NCBI GenBank assembly: GCA_036250195.1
Contig: JAVHZZ010000005.1
Location: 75,697,505 to 75,761,504, forward strand
Source: Mixophyes australis
Taxonomy: Eukaryota > Chordata > Amphibia > Anura > Limnodynastidae
Length of the DNA: 64,000 nucleotides
Reading direction: 5' to 3'
Shown here in pieces: positions 12,395-25,344 of the stretch (the first letter of the stretch is position 1; each line of letters begins with the position of its first letter). The notes beneath the pieces were generated by a model that made no database searches, was not told where the DNA came from, and saw nothing but the letters and a program-made list of their open reading frames with translations. The translations under genes and the position numbers were made by a program.

Positions 12395-12705
12395 ATGTTT
12401 TTATTTATAAAGCACCACAAAGTGTTCACAGTTCCGTAAAGGCTACAGATAAGACCTACATGAGAAAAGTAAGCACCACAATGGGTACTAAGATAAGGCA
12501 GGGACAAAAACAGGTACATTGATACAGAAAGCAGAAAAATCAATGCATGGATGCAACTATCAGAACAAATTGTATGTCATAAAAGCCCAATTCAACAAAA
12601 GACAAGACAGAGATGAGTGAAGAAGACAGAATATGAACATCATGAAACATAGAGTAGAGGAGCCTGCCCATGAGAGCTTACATTCTAAAGGGAGAGGAGG
12701 TAATG
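12395..12705 (-). mobile_element. LINE 3' tail (L2/CR1-like)
   Basis: On the minus strand it reads ATGTAAGCTCTCATGGGCAG (near 12690) and ends with GTGGTGCTTTATAAATAAA (near 12400). These are the two phrases that typically frame the 3' tail of frog L2/CR1-type LINEs; the SINE copies in this window end in the same way. A second such tail is at 56160-56320. No coding part is readable upstream on the minus strand. Confidence 0.5.
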
Positions 12706-12774
12706 AGAGATGATAGCAGTAAAAATGGACAATAGGCTTAGTTGGGTACGCAATGTTGTGGAGGACTGCAGAAT

Positions 12775-13070
12775 GCGGAGGCCAGGATAGTTTAGAGGTC
12801 AAGATGGGGGGCATGATTGTGCAGGAACCTAGATGATACAGAGTCCTGGATGGGCCAAAGGTAGTGCAGAAGCCTATTTGGTGCAGAGACCAAAGTGCTG
12901 CAGGGGGTTTAGAAGGTGCAGAGGCCAAGATGGTGTCAAGTCAAGAGGGTACATAAGGCAAGATGGTGGCAAGACTAATATGGTACAGGGGCCCAGATGG
13001 ATTAGGAGACCAGATGGACCAAGGACTCAGATGTATGAGGGGCAGAGATGGAGCAGGGGCACATAGGGTG
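12775..13070. repeat. Degenerate minisatellite, ~20-26 bp units
   Basis: Variants of 'GCAGAGGCCAAGATGGTGCAG' recur about a dozen times with substitutions and length changes. The open frame across it is a by-product of the repeat and has no domain. Confidence 0.55.
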
Positions 13071-13079
13071 TAGTCACAG

Positions 13080-14890
13080 GCCTAGGAATGAGATCCCCTG
13101 TGCCATCACTAAGCTATTTCTCACATTTTGACTTCCCCCTCTTAACACATGTTCAATTACTGCCTCATGATTTAATCTGTATCAAGGTTCAGAGCCCTGT
13201 GCATAGTGGTCAGTGGGGAGGCATTCAGCACCCGTTTGTTGGCAACAGATTCTGGTGGAGGCAGAAACAAGCCCCAGGTGATGGATGCCAGTGAGAGAAC
13301 CACAGGTAGCCGAGGAATCACCAGGGGGAGGGATGGCCGGCAGTCCTCAGTAGACGGGGCAAGGAAGGCCCCGGGATCATCCTTCGATGGAAAATAGTGG
13401 TCTCAGTATAGAGATCATCCACATTCGCTCTGTCTGGGAGCAACTAATATACAATAAGATTTTGCTGATAAAATAATAGTATGCATTCCTTTCTTTCCAT
13501 TAATTACACAAGTCTCATATATGAAAAGGATAAATCTACTCCTCGTTTTCTACACAGTCTTAGAGTTTTCTTCACTCTTTAATCTCTTTTTTTTCTTTTA
13601 AGATACTTTGGGAGTCTCATATAGAAATCACTATAACTCATAATGATCAGACTAGTAATGTCTGCTTCCAGAGTGTTTTATGGCTGGAGCAGTCTTTACC
13701 TCACATAAATGGAAAATTAGTGGTTGAATGTTGTGTCCTCCCTCTAGATGCTGTAGTCATAGGTTGGAAATTTTCCATGCAACCAATTGGCCCTGGTCAG
13801 ATAACTGCTGGAGGGCTTGGAACCCTTATTTTGCTGAAACATCTGGGCCCCAGTAATGAATTCCTCTTTACTCTTTCAATGTGAACTTTCTCATATTTTA
13901 CAAATGTTTGTATAAATTGTTTTACATTAGGTTTGATAAATTGTATTTAGGAATGAACTGCAGAAATTTTGAAAACTGTTCCATACAATATGTGCTCCTT
14001 CTACTTTTGGCTGCAAAATCTTGAACATTTTGTTGGTAGAATTTGGCATCAAGTGGCTCCTGCCCTAACCCAAACACCCCACTCAGCAGAATGAATAAAT
14101 TGTTGTTCCTCCAGCTCTATTCATAGATAATAAATTTGATTAAGTGCAAATTTACAAATTGTGGAAGGCATTGTGGAATGACCTTCCATGCCAGGGAGAG
14201 CAAAAGTGGATCTAAATTGTATCGCTGGAACATTGAAACTCTACGAAACGAACTCTTCCATTACAAAATTCGGTTTACATGATATTTCACCATGATCTGC
14301 TTTACCTCTACATGTAATGGGTGAATTTTATGGAAATCTCTGTCCATATTTTCTAATATATATGTTCAGTCGATAAAGAGAAGATCTGTAATTCCTCTCT
14401 GTGTAGCGTGACACAGCAAAATTTACAGTCAAAACCAGAAACACCAGAAAGAAATAACTTAAATATTTGACTTTAAAGTCAAAATCATAAGATTAAAGAT
14501 GATAACTATGGTTTAAAATTTTTGGATTAAAATTGTATGCTAGTTTGACTTAATTACTAACAAGATCAAATGTGCAGAAACCATAATAACCAATTATATA
14601 TTTGCTGTTATAGACAAATATGCACTAGGTCAATCAAAATTAATTTCTAATTGCAACTACAGGTTTATATGCTTAAGTCAGCTATATAAATTGGTAATCA
14701 ACATAAGGGTGGAATGAGTTCATCAAAATGAGTGGAGATCCTCTTAAAAGCTGTTCCCAAAAAGGAATACAAGTTCAATTTTTAGAGCTTATATGAATTT
14801 TAACAGAAGAAAATAATACTCCTGTGGTTTACGGTTTGCTCAGCCCATAAAAGGCACCATTTACTGCCCTTAGGGTGTCAAATGCAGTAA
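13080..14890. other. Intergenic DNA, no supported feature
   Basis: A GC-richer patch (about 13190-13390) may be a piece of an old repeat; the rest is AT-rich. Near 14895 the phrase GGGGCAGATTCAATTTGGC looks like one end of a MITE, but I could not find its partner end. Confidence 0.35.
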
Positions 14891-15249
14891 AACAGTTATA
14901 GGGGCAGATTCAATTTGGCACGAGATGAAGCATTGTGTTTTCGGAACAGTCCATGCACATACATCATTTCCGAGTTTTGACTAAAATCTCCGCACATTTT
15001 CTCTTGCGTTCCATAGAGATGTGAGGGAATATGTGCAGAGATTTCTGTATCGTATATGCCGGCAATGTGCGCTTCCAGACATAGAATGGATGTGTGGCGG
15101 CACCTCTTGTCTAACTGATTCTGCCCAAAACTGTCTTGAGACTTTATTCCATATGCATCAGGAATCCGAAATCTTTGAAAACATTTTTTCTCAGTTGAAG
15201 CTTTTCAATGGCAAAACCATGACAAGAGTCTTGCATATACTGTAGTACA

Positions 15250-16740
15250 AAATTATGTCAGCATGGAAAACTAAACATACTAAGAATCACCATAGCTAGC
15301 AACTATAAATGATAAAGTCCACAATATTAGGGTAAAAAGATACATCCCCGTAAAATAACAATATATACGAGTCAAAACACAAATAGGTGAGTAGAAAAGT
15401 ATTACACAGAAACTGTAATTACATAATGAGCAAAAAGTGTCTACTCTGTCACTTCCCCTCCCCTCTAACGTGAAGAGTTGTGGTTTGGTTCCAGGCTTGT
15501 AAACAATGTCCAGTTGTAGGAAGAACTTGCCACTTAGAGGACTGAAATGTCCCTGTGCAATATCAACATAATAAGAAATATATCTCACAATTTGAGTAAA
15601 TTAAGCTTCTCGTATCCATCCCTAACTTCTCCAGCTATAACAATATATTTCAAACAATTTATATTTGTCATTGAACTTCTGGAAAGATCTACTATCAAGC
15701 CAGCATTCTGTCTCCAGCTAAAATACTTACAGATCATCTTTCTTTTGATTTTCAAAATTTCCTATGATCTTTGTGCCAGTATATCAATACTGCTTTCTAG
15801 CACTTAAGATTGTAAAGACTTTCAATGAACCTTAAAAACATGTAGACCAGTAAGTCTGCTCAAAGGAGCTTAGTAAAGAATGTATGCCTTTCCCTTTAAT
15901 AACACTTACATTTAATCTATCTGATCTATTTCTCTTGGGATGCTTGTTCACAAACCCACATTTGACCTTTAATCCAATATATACCAATTAATGATTTCTT
16001 CATTCATTAGGACTGACATTTCTCTTGGACACTTCAACCAGAAACTGATTCTGCATTTTACTAAATACTTCTTAGTGTACAATGGTCACCCTTTATAGAC
16101 ACACTTTACTTCTCCTGTCTATTCTGTCAGTCTACCACACATTACAGTTAATTCTGTAACTGAATGTAACTGCTCAGAGAATTGTATATGTATAGCACAA
16201 TAATGTATGCTGCTATATTTACATGAGCACTTCTTACACTCTACAGCATGTGGTTTACAATGCATGAATCGCTGGATTACATACTGTGCTTTGAAGTATT
16301 CAACCCTATACACTGTCTATACTTTAACTCTCACAGCATGAGATTTCTATTTTTCAGAATGGGAATTTTTTTAGTAGTGAATGACACATTCAACTACACA
16401 GAGTCCCCCCCCCCCCCAGAAAGAAAGATAATGGTGAACCATACAGTAATACAAATGTAAAAATAAAACTTTAAATATCACAATTTAATAGGCATCCATT
16501 CTCCCAATACTTTGTGGGTCAGTGCTAACAAATCCTACTGCAAACTATTTCAAATTTAAAATCTGCGGTAACAAAAATGTTACAAATGTGTTGCGATTTT
16601 CTTCAAAGCACTGTAAGGTATTAAATATTAATTCTATCACTGTGTGGGGTAAATCAAAGAAAGTGCTGGTGTAGTGCAAAAGAAATTTAATCCAACTATT
16701 ATGACATCATGAGACTATTTCCCACATTTTATCTGTCTTT
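15250..16740. other. Intergenic DNA, nothing recognised
   Basis: AT-rich sequence with a C run at about 16405-16418. There are no protein-like frames and no clear repeat ends. Confidence 0.35.
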
Positions 16741-16756
16741 ATGGATGATGCAGAGA

Positions 16757-17338
16757 TTAAGGCTGGGTACACACTGAAGAATTTTAAAACCGACGTGTTG
16801 TCTCAAACAATTGTACCTACAACTAAAGGTCCAATCAGTGTGGCGATTCATCCATACACACTGACACGATTTACCTTCAGATCTGTGCTCTTCATCTGGT
16901 CCTTCATCTGGTCCTCTAGTCTTCAGAGAATGACAGCACAATATTCATTCATTCATTCTTACCACATTGTCACACTGATTAAACGCCTTGTTATAGGTAT
17001 CCACATGTCCTAACGAATTTCACTAGCTTCTTTGACTCTGAAACGAAACATTCTGTCTCAGAACGAACAAATTAATTATTCCTTCTACAACACTCTCTAC
17101 ATTTATTCACAGGGACATCCATTGCTAGCATCGGCTGAAAAGAGCCCAACCCTGTAAACTCTATGGAGATCATGAATATGAGTGCATACATACTACATCA
17201 CCATCAACATCATTTATTTATGTAGCACCAGTAATTCCGCAGCACTGTAGAGAGAATGTTAGGTGATTGGTCAAAAAATATTAAACAGTACAACCAACCA
17301 AATGAGCCGACAAAAATGCTTGTGTGTACCCAGCCTAA
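16757..17338. mobile_element. Terminal-inverted-repeat (TIR) DNA element
   Basis: The ends are TTAAGGCTGGGTACACAC (16757) and GTGTGTACCCAGCCTAA (ending 17338), inverted repeats of about 16 bp. The interior has no transposase, so it is non-autonomous. A SINE fragment (17196-17255) sits inside it. The first four bases TTAA hint at a piggyBac-type target, but the right flank does not keep an exact TTAA, so the superfamily is open. Confidence 0.65.
17196..17255 (-). mobile_element. SINE 3' tail fragment
   Basis: CAT-rich start, then ATTTATTTATGTAGCACCAG and TTCCGCAGCACTGTAGAGAG. This is the reverse complement of the SINE tail seen complete at 41104-41440. It lies within the TIR element at 16757-17338, so it inserted later or was carried along. 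Confidence 0.6.
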
Positions 17339-17344
17339 TGTGGC

Positions 17345-18509
17345 ACCATGTCAGAGGCGTTAGCAATCAGTACTTAGTCATTACTTTAAAATGGACCAAA
17401 TTTGGTATTTTCAAATATGCACAAATACTTATGTTGTCTATCTTTCCACTCTTGCTGCAGAACCCTAGATGTTAATCAAAGCGAGGTGGTGGTGTTTCCT
17501 TGTTTATATTGAGCTAGGCTATCCTATCACCATCCCATGTGCCTTCAAGCAGATGAGAGTAACTTTCAGGCTGTGTGATTGAAAGGTTTATTATTTTCAA
17601 TAAAGCAGCTCTGAACCAGGGAGACCGTTGTAAACATTATGCAGAGGCATCCTTTTTTTACCAGTCTGGCATAACAGCACCCCGTGTGGGTACAAAAATC
17701 ACATATGTGAATAGTGGGTAAAGTAAAGGTACTTTATTGCACAAATACTTTTTTACTTACTTTTACCAAACAATTGTCAGTGGGTTCACCACACCACAGC
17801 TCAACATTGAACCCTATCTAAAAGGATCTTATAGTCGCCATTTCACCCAAAATGCTGGTTTCACTGCTGAGCCAAGATCTTTGCTCCTCTACCAGCAAAG
17901 TAGGGACCAAGTCCAATGTCTCCCCGCTTTTGGCATGCTAATAAAGTGACAAAGTCTATGGAGGCTTACTAGTATGATCCACGGCCAGTCCAACAGGAAT
18001 CTGACCCCTAGTCAAAACTGTTCATGACAAAGATTCCTGTGGGGTAAATCCCTCTTTATTTCATTGTCTGGTTACAAAGGTTGTGAGGCTTAACTAGAGC
18101 AGATGTTATATAGTGTTAGAAAGTGCAGACCCACTGCATTGGTACCTGCTTATCACAGTGACTGTCATCGAGCATCCCTTATCCTTTACTTTAGCAGAAG
18201 GTCCCCTGTGGTGTTGGCTCTGGGAAGTCTGAGTGTACACACTGCTACAGATGGTAGCTACTTTAATCAGATAAAGGCACTTTACCAGACAAAGGTGCTT
18301 AACCAGACCAGCACTTTTGGCAGAAAATGTCTGACCACTAGTGAGGAAAATACTCCAAAGTGCTAACAATCTGGGTGCCTCCAGTTGGCTAAGTGCACTT
18401 GTGACCTTAAGTGACAGTAATTCTTTAGTGGACTTTCTACAGAGTCTAACAGTTCTTGGAGAACCCATCTGGGATGTTTAAGAAATGTGTAAACATTAAA
18501 CAAATAAAG

Positions 18510-18510
<1 letters not shown>
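17345..18510. other. Unclassified, possibly repeat-derived
   Basis: The stretch 17720-18470 has mixed composition with TTTATT-type signals (about 17740 and 18055) that could be reversed poly(A) signals of an LTR, but I cannot place TG...CA ends. Overlapping frames on both strands at 18103-18468 have no recognisable domain. Confidence 0.3.

Positions 18511-18513
<3 letters not shown>

Positions 18514-18565
<52 letters not shown>
18514..18565. repeat. (TA)n microsatellite
   Basis: About 26 uninterrupted AT dinucleotides. Confidence 0.95.
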
Positions 18566-18568
<3 letters not shown>

Positions 18569-19119
18569 TATGCCCAGTAAAAAATACCTGTGAGAGGGCA
18601 TGGCAAGTGGTCTTAACTTTTATTTTAAAGTGGTTTGACACGCTACTTTTGCTAGATGCCCTATGGGCTTTGAAACACAGAACCTAATTTATAGTGTCTG
18701 ACATAAACGTGTGTACCGCCTGATGGTACTCCACACCCAATCACTGAAGAATTTATAGTTTTTGCAGTTTATTAATTACAACAGCATTTGGCATGAAAGC
18801 AGGCTGATCTCATGACACACTTAATGTTAGGGACAGATCTAGTATATTTGTTAAATATATTTGCCTTAAAGGTCTTAGATATCAATTACTGAGCGTACAT
18901 CCTGACCATTTGCTATTTAAATGCAAATGCAAACTGATAACAGTGATGAAGAAAGCATTGTGTTGCATCATTAGGTGGCACATAAGGTCCAAACTTGTGA
19001 AAAGTCCACAAACTCCTAGGTCTATGATGGCAGATATGCAGCGATGGGTGTCAGTTTGTTACTTATGTTACAGCTTGGTGTTTGTATTACAATATTTTTT
19101 ACTTCAGCTGAGCCTAGGG

Positions 19120-19120
<1 letters not shown>

Positions 19121-19160
<40 letters not shown>
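19121..19160. repeat. (GT)n microsatellite
   Basis: About 18-20 GT units followed by a few diverged ones. Confidence 0.95.
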
Positions 19161-19169
19161 TCTGTGTGT

Positions 19170-20305
19170 GTTTTCGTTATTTTAGAATGCATGTATTTCT
19201 TTTATACAGGTTGGATTTGGTACAGTTTTAGCGATTATGGGGCAAATAGAAACAGCATACAATGGGAGTGAAAAATGAAAATTTGCCTGGCAACAAGTAA
19301 AGTAAGGGAGTACTTGAGAAATAATTTTAAGTGGTACTTAGTTTACTTGTACACACTAATAGTGATATAGTAGTAATGATTCGAACCCTTCTGAGAAGGG
19401 CCGAGCCTAGGGGGGCAGAATTGTAAGGGCAAAACTGATATTGTTGCTAATTATTTATTATTTATTTACTTTTTGCATATTAATACTTTTCTATAATATA
19501 AACTTTTAACCATTAGGACTGACTTATTTTCATTCATTTATCTTACAGATCTTATGCAGAGGTTGGGGCTATGGGGGGTTACATCGGTAGAGAGGTGAAC
19601 AGAAAAAGTTACACGGGGGATGTACAGCTGCAAATACGGGTCTGCTTGTCATCATAATATTATTTTATTACTGTTCTTAAGTTCCTCTGTTCCCAAAGAG
19701 GGGCAAGAAGACGTTTTAGCTTAAATTTGCTAAATAATTTACTACACATACACCTCATTCACTCCTGAAAGGCTGCCCATCTCAAAAGCACAAAGTAGTT
19801 TTATGTGTTATTTTATTTTGACTAGTTATTATTGTATTTAATTTTGGGTATGCAAAATACAGTAAAATTACCTTACTAACGTTGCACAAATATTCAGAAA
19901 AAAGAGGATTGTTGTCGCACTAGTAAGACACACCAACTACACATCTCTTTATAGATTTTATCGGTATCATGTTCTCAACATTTCTAGGTATGTGATGCGA
20001 TCATTCTTTTATTGAGCTGCTACCATCCAGTAACCAAATAGTCAGAAGTAAACAAAAAAGAGATAAAAAAAATAATATACTACACAGGGAACCTTTGAGA
20101 TCCAGTTCTTTTTTCTCTCTTTTTTGTTGCAGAAATATTGCCAGTTTGCACTTATTGCTGTATAGCATATTGTTGTCGTCATTGGTTTTCCTTATCGTCA
20201 GTATTATCCTTACTACATTTACTACCTGAGTCACTATCTCAAACACAGAAAGTCTGAGATACAGAGCAGATCACTACCACTACTTTGGATCCTTTCTCAA
20301 TTCAC
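19170..20305. other. Intergenic DNA, nothing recognised
   Basis: AT-rich. A small hairpin CCCTTCTGAGAAGGG is at about 19386-19400. Confidence 0.35.
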
Positions 20306-20308
20306 AAA

Positions 20309-20567
20309 ATCATCATCATCATCATCATCATTTATTTATATAGCACCACTAATTCCGCAGCGCTGTACAGAAAACTCACTCACATCAGTCCCTGCCCCAT
20401 TGGAGCTTACAGTCTGAATTCCCTAACACACACACACACACACAGACTAGGGTCAATTTGCTAGCAGCCAAATAACCTATCAGTATGTTTTTGGAGTGTG
20501 GGAGGAAACCGGAGCACCCGGAGGAAACCCACGCAAACACGGGGAGAACATACCACTAAGCCACTGC
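20309..20567 (-). mobile_element. tRNA-derived SINE, minus strand, tail to near head
   Basis: It starts with (CAT)n, then ATTTATATAGCACCACTAAT, GCAGCGCTGTACAG, a (CA)n stretch, and the very conserved core GGAGTGTGGGAGGAAACC and CCCACGCAAACACGGGGAGA. It ends in CCACTAAGCCACTGC, a remnant of the tRNA-like head; the part between is deleted. The same family is at 17196, 28457, 40161, 41104 and 48446. The core is one I know from fish and frog genomes. Confidence 0.75.
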
Positions 20568-20569
20568 AA

Positions 20570-21530
20570 AATCACTTTCATTTCAAAAAAATTCAAAACA
20601 GTATAACATGACATCATCCTCTTTGCTCGGGCCACTGTGCCCAAAATAAACATTATTTTCCATTCTTTTAGTGCTGTAATTGACACTGTCAAGTCTTTCA
20701 GCGAAGAGCTTTAACATAAGTGAGAGCAATTTTGATTGGATTAGAAAGGTGGTTAAGCTATGTTGTAAATATTATATAATGCCATGGACAAGACAGTATT
20801 ATGGTCTTGAGAGCTGTCAGTGACAGGTTGACATAATTAATATAAATAATTTAAAACTGTTTTTGAAGAGGGCAGAGGATAAAGATGTTATTCCAGACAG
20901 CTTAGGTAGCTTGGAAAGGAGATTCTCACCATGGTGAAGGAGCATAATTAGATCCTTTTTTTGAAGAGCAGGATTTATGTTTTACGTGAGATGTGCTACG
21001 CAAAAACAGTCAATATCTCAGTGAGTGTACAAGTGATAGTACATAATAATAATAAAATAAAATAACAGTGCATATCAGGCCAGGTATGAAGCCAAGTATT
21101 TTCAATAGCACCAAAGCCCAAACTTCCTCCAGGGAACTTGCACCCATATTCCATGTTATCATGTATCCTTCCCGGGATGAATAGTTATGCCATATTTAAA
21201 AAACTTGCATAAATTATTTTAATTCAATCATTAGATGTACATTATGTTCAATTAGGATACAACATTTGTCTCTACTATATTTATATTTTGTACACAGGCA
21301 ACTCAACATTTAACTTTCTTTGAGTGGAAAGCCCAGTAGTATGTGTAAGATCAAGGCAGGCTGAATGTCCCCCTGCACTCTAGCCCAGCCTGCTCTTGCA
21401 CGTGAGTGCCCCTTGTGTAACTTTATCTTTGTTTTTCTACAGCTATTAGCATTTTGTGGTGTACCAGGGCAATAAAGATTTTTTTTAAAGTTGTAAATCT
21501 TGTGTGTATTTGTACATCTATATATATCTT
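20570..21530. other. Intergenic DNA, nothing recognised
   Basis: AT-rich, with no coding or repeat signals strong enough to name. Confidence 0.35.
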
Positions 21531-21541
21531 GATAGATAGAT

Positions 21542-21840
21542 CATACTTACCTACTTTCTTCAGCTCTCTTCCGGGAGCCAGCCAGTGGAGGTGGGCATGA
21601 AGGGGCGGGGCAACCAAAATCGTGCCATTTTGGCCCCGCCCCTGTGACGTCATGACGCAAATTGCGTCATTTGACAGCGGGGGCGGGGCCAAATGCCGCG
21701 ATTCACCGGGAATCTAAGTGGGGCACTTTTCCTAGTGAAGTGGGCAGAATTTGGGAGATTGCCACACTCACCCGGGAGTCCGGGAGACTCTCGCAAAATG
21801 CGGGAGTCTCCCGGACATTCCGGGAGAGTTGGCAAGTATG
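21542..21840. mobile_element. GC-rich MITE with CATACTT ends
   Basis: The ends are CATACTTACCTACT and AGTTGGCAAGTATG, imperfect inverted repeats. The 299-bp interior is GC-rich, unlike its surroundings, with inverted pairs around 21630-21690 (GGCCCCGCCCC against GGGGCGGGGCC, and ACGCAAATTGCGT) and around 21770-21835 (repeats of CGGGAGTCTCCCGG type). It contains TGACGTCA (about 21648-21655), a perfect CRE octamer, and GC boxes. GATA units flank both sides, so it inserted into a microsatellite. I recognise this style as an abundant frog MITE. Confidence 0.75.
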
Positions 21841-21888
<48 letters not shown>

Positions 21889-21890
21889 GA
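21841..21890. repeat. (GATA)n microsatellite
   Basis: About 12 GATA units. A shorter run (about 21529-21541) lies on the other side of the MITE, so both are parts of one array split by it. Confidence 0.95.
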
Positions 21891-21899
21891 AACACACAA

Positions 21900-22600
21900 A
21901 GGGAATGCAGTATTTTACAAAACCTGGGTTTGGGTAAATAAATCAAAACTACATACTTAAATGTAAACAAATAACTGCTTTTTACGTTCATTCCTTTTCA
22001 AAGTAAATACTGATGGCATCATAACTAAGGATTATTTTGGGTATATACTGTATAACATTACCCCTACTTTTACCCATATTTCATGCTAAATTCCAAAAAA
22101 TAATGAAACACTAACTACACCTCCTGGCAAACCCATAATATCAGTGATCCAGTCTTGAATTAAATCTGAACCCCAACGCCACCTGAATCTGGATTGTAAG
22201 AGAGTTACTTGTATTTTAGGGTTATACATTTTGTAATTGTTTCATTGGACTGTTTTAATTTATTTATTTATTTATTTTTTATGTTTTTATCTGGTTTCCC
22301 TTTTTTCAGTGTCTTACTTCCCTTCATTTAACATGTCACAATAAACTTACTTGAATATCTATTATCATTATTTTTATATCACACATCACATTTCATTTAA
22401 CACATCACATTTTACTTCTCTCATATAGCTGATATGCTCGAGTAACAATTCAGTAAGTATTTCATGCATACTGTTTAGTATCATTAGGCAATACACTATT
22501 TTATTTTTAGTAGTATCCATCTATTTTTATTTATTTTTATTAATCGTTTACTGTTCTCTTAGTTCATCATATCAGTTTTTTTTAAATAAGTTATTGAAAG
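21900..22600. other. AT-rich DNA, nothing recognised
   Basis: Simple-sequence bias (TTTA runs near 22258-22280); no feature supported. Confidence 0.4.
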
Positions 22601-22609
22601 GTTATGTTT

Positions 22610-23040
22610 TCTTTTTAACATGGATTTAGAATGTCTGGTGTTGGCTTGTGGAGATCCTGGATGACGTGTTGCCGGGAAATGTAGTGCAGTCGACAGCCAG
22701 TAGTTGGGGTGCACTTTATGGTAGTGGGCATGCTGAACCCACCTCTCTTTGGTGAGTTGGCTGGGAGTACCGCCCCTGTGGGTCGGCTTGTGGTTGCGTT
22801 CCTTAGAACCCATAAGGACTGAGGGTTTTGTAGTTCCCGGGATCAAGGGTAAGATAGGTATGTGCACCCAGGGTGTGTTTTGCTTGTCCGCCCTCGTTTG
22901 CGGATATCCCATGACTAATGCTGGGATTTCCTGGTTGCTGGCGGATGTCGTACTGACTGCTCTTTTCTTTACCACCACATTTGCTTGAAAATAAACTCAT
23001 TTTGATTTTGCCACATTTTTGTCTCATGTCAATTATTCAA
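22610..23040 (+). mobile_element. Possible LTR or retroelement 3' end
   Basis: The block is GC-richer than its flanks. It contains GGTTTTGTAGTTCCCGGGAT and ends with AAAATAAACTCATTTTGATT and TTGTCTCATGTC, which look like a poly(A) signal with a downstream U5. I could not fix the ends or find coding sequence. Confidence 0.3.
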
Positions 23041-23269
23041 AGAAGTTAAAATGAGTATTAAGAGGTTTAAATGAAGTAAGGGATATCAGCCATTAAGCAA
23101 TTTATGTATCTGGCACAATACTTCCAGTTTCCAGGTCTGGGTCTGTATGTGTGCAGAGTACATGAGCGGGATTGGTTCCATTCTTCACCAAAGCTTTTCA
23201 CAACCAGATAAGGACTTTTTTATAACATTATAAAAAACTCAATTAAATAGTGTGTTTTACCATAAATTA

Positions 23270-23770
23270 CAGGTGGTCCTTTTGTCACCCTTCAATGCAG
23301 AAATCACAGCTAAGGAGCCTGGAATATGATGAAAACACAATGTTTATTGCATTATGGTACAAACCGGTTGGAGTAGATATAGGACAAGCATTGCAGGGAG
23401 ATACAGAAAGCAAATACCAGGAACACGGCTGATGCAGGTGAACAAGTAGTATGACGAAATCCCAGGGAATAGATGAGGCAGGAGCACAGCAGGGCACAGC
23501 ACAGCAACATACAACAACAACAACTTTGACCAGCAAGGTATACTGGAACGGCAGGAATAAATAGAGAGACAATCAGGTGCTGGTGATTAATTGGTGCAAC
23601 AAGGCAACTCCTAGTAGTAGGAAGAAAACAGGCACAATAGCAGCACCTCTGGTGGATACGAGGTACTGCAGGAGAAACATTCAATGAACACAAATATAAT
23701 GTCCAATAAATCCCAGAGGCAAGAGCTTCCGAGATGAAGCAACATCCTGACGATGCTGCAGAGGAAGCAA
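23270..23770 (-). mobile_element. Possible LTR-like repeat, minus strand
   Basis: Read on the minus strand it has an AATAAA (complement of TTTATT near 23341) downstream of a GC-richer body, with CAA/CAG-rich simple stretches (23485-23525). Phrases such as GCAGCACCTCTGGTGGATAC are of a kind I associate with frog LTR repeats. Boundaries are not determined. Confidence 0.3.
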
Positions 23771-23799
23771 AGCAGATCCTGAAAACTTTGCTACATGGG

Positions 23800-25340
23800 A
23801 ATTCAAAAGGAGTAGCAGCATCTATTGAACTGATTTTTTATGTTCCTAATTTTTACCAGCTTAGTTGATATTGGTATATAAATGGCTGTGTTAATGTGTT
23901 ATCACTCTGTATTATAGACATGTACTCTGTTTTATAGAAATGTTCTAGTAATGTTGTTGTGCATGTAAGATTTTGTCATGTCTGTATGCTTATAACTAAA
24001 CAGTTTATTATAAAAAGTTATACCACAAAGAGCTTCCCAGTGTGTGTCTATAGACAGAGTATGAATGAAACGCTCATCTGCTAACAGACACGCCCTTACT
24101 GTACATTGACTACGTGCATATGCCCAGTCCCCTCCTTGTTCTGAAATCATAGGCTGTAGTAAAGGTCCCTTGCGCTCAGAGATGAATTGGAAGCTGTTGT
24201 GTTCACTAGCATTCTAGGCATTAGCAGAGCGGTTCTACGCAAAATACAGCATACATCGTTATTTACTTAATAAATTAGGCCCCATATGTGCATGTCCACC
24301 CAGTGGAGGTTGTTTATAAAGTGAACCTGATGCTCAGAGTAATGCACTTTAGTTTATTTAGCATTTTTTTGCATCTCCATTATAAGAAGATACCATTGCA
24401 CACTAGAAGTGTGCTTTGGTGCACAGTGGGTCAGAGAAATCGTAAGAAGCAAAATGTGCAAAGTCTGATAAAATACGCATTTCCGTACTGCACATGCACA
24501 CATAATATGTATAAGCAAAAGGCTGAGGCGCATCTTACATTTACTACGATGTATGCTTAAGCCAGTGAACCACTTGTAGTTGGCTGTTTGTGATTGTACC
24601 GATGAAGCTGATTGGCACTTTTTTCTTTGTTGGGCATATATTATGCTTTTGAGTGCATGTTTAAGCAAAAATGTGTTTTTTTGGGTGTTTCTGGTACATG
24701 AGACAGAGTTGTTTCAGGTGTATTAGAGATGTCTTTTAAGTTTTATTAATGCCTAATAGCGAATATGTGTTTTACACATAATACAAATGGTTAAAAATAT
24801 AGGCGCAAGTGGGACATAAGGGTCTGTGATGATCTGCATGGATCTTAAAACTCCTACAGCTCAGTAATTTTTCATAAAATTTAAAGTCCATTTTTTTTAA
24901 CATACTTTACGTCCAATTTGCAGCCAACTCTGCATCAGGATAGTGAGAGATCTCAAAAGAAAATTAGCTCCTGGGTCAAAAAGTGCACTTGACCTGAGAG
25001 ACGAACAGACAACCATTACTGTTGTGAGTGTTACTGAGACAGCTATTATTGAATTGCTCTTTCAAGCTACTTTGCTGCAGCTAAGATTATGTGCTGAAGA
25101 GGAGATATGAAATGCAAAATACTGTATTTGCTCAATTATGATATGGTTTGGCATTCATTCATTCATTTCAACAATGGGAGAGGCACTTGCTATATCTACA
25201 CTTTACAAACTTTTAATATATACAATGGATATATAAAGTTATACATCCTTATTGAAATTGCAGGTGTTAGTGATGTAAAGCCTGAAATCAAGATAAATCA
25301 TGTCAGACTTTTTCCACCTTTAATGTGACCCTGTAACCAA
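23800..25340. other. Intergenic DNA, nothing firmly recognised
   Basis: TTAATAAATTAGGCCCC at about 24267-24283 looks like the right end of a MITE of the 'GGGGCCTAATTTATTAA' kind, but its left end was not found. No protein-like frame. Confidence 0.35.
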
Positions 25341-25344
25341 CCAG

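Noticed and set aside
20281..20330. (CAT)n run as an independent microsatellite
   Set aside because: It is the tail of the adjoining minus-strand SINE, as in the other copies.
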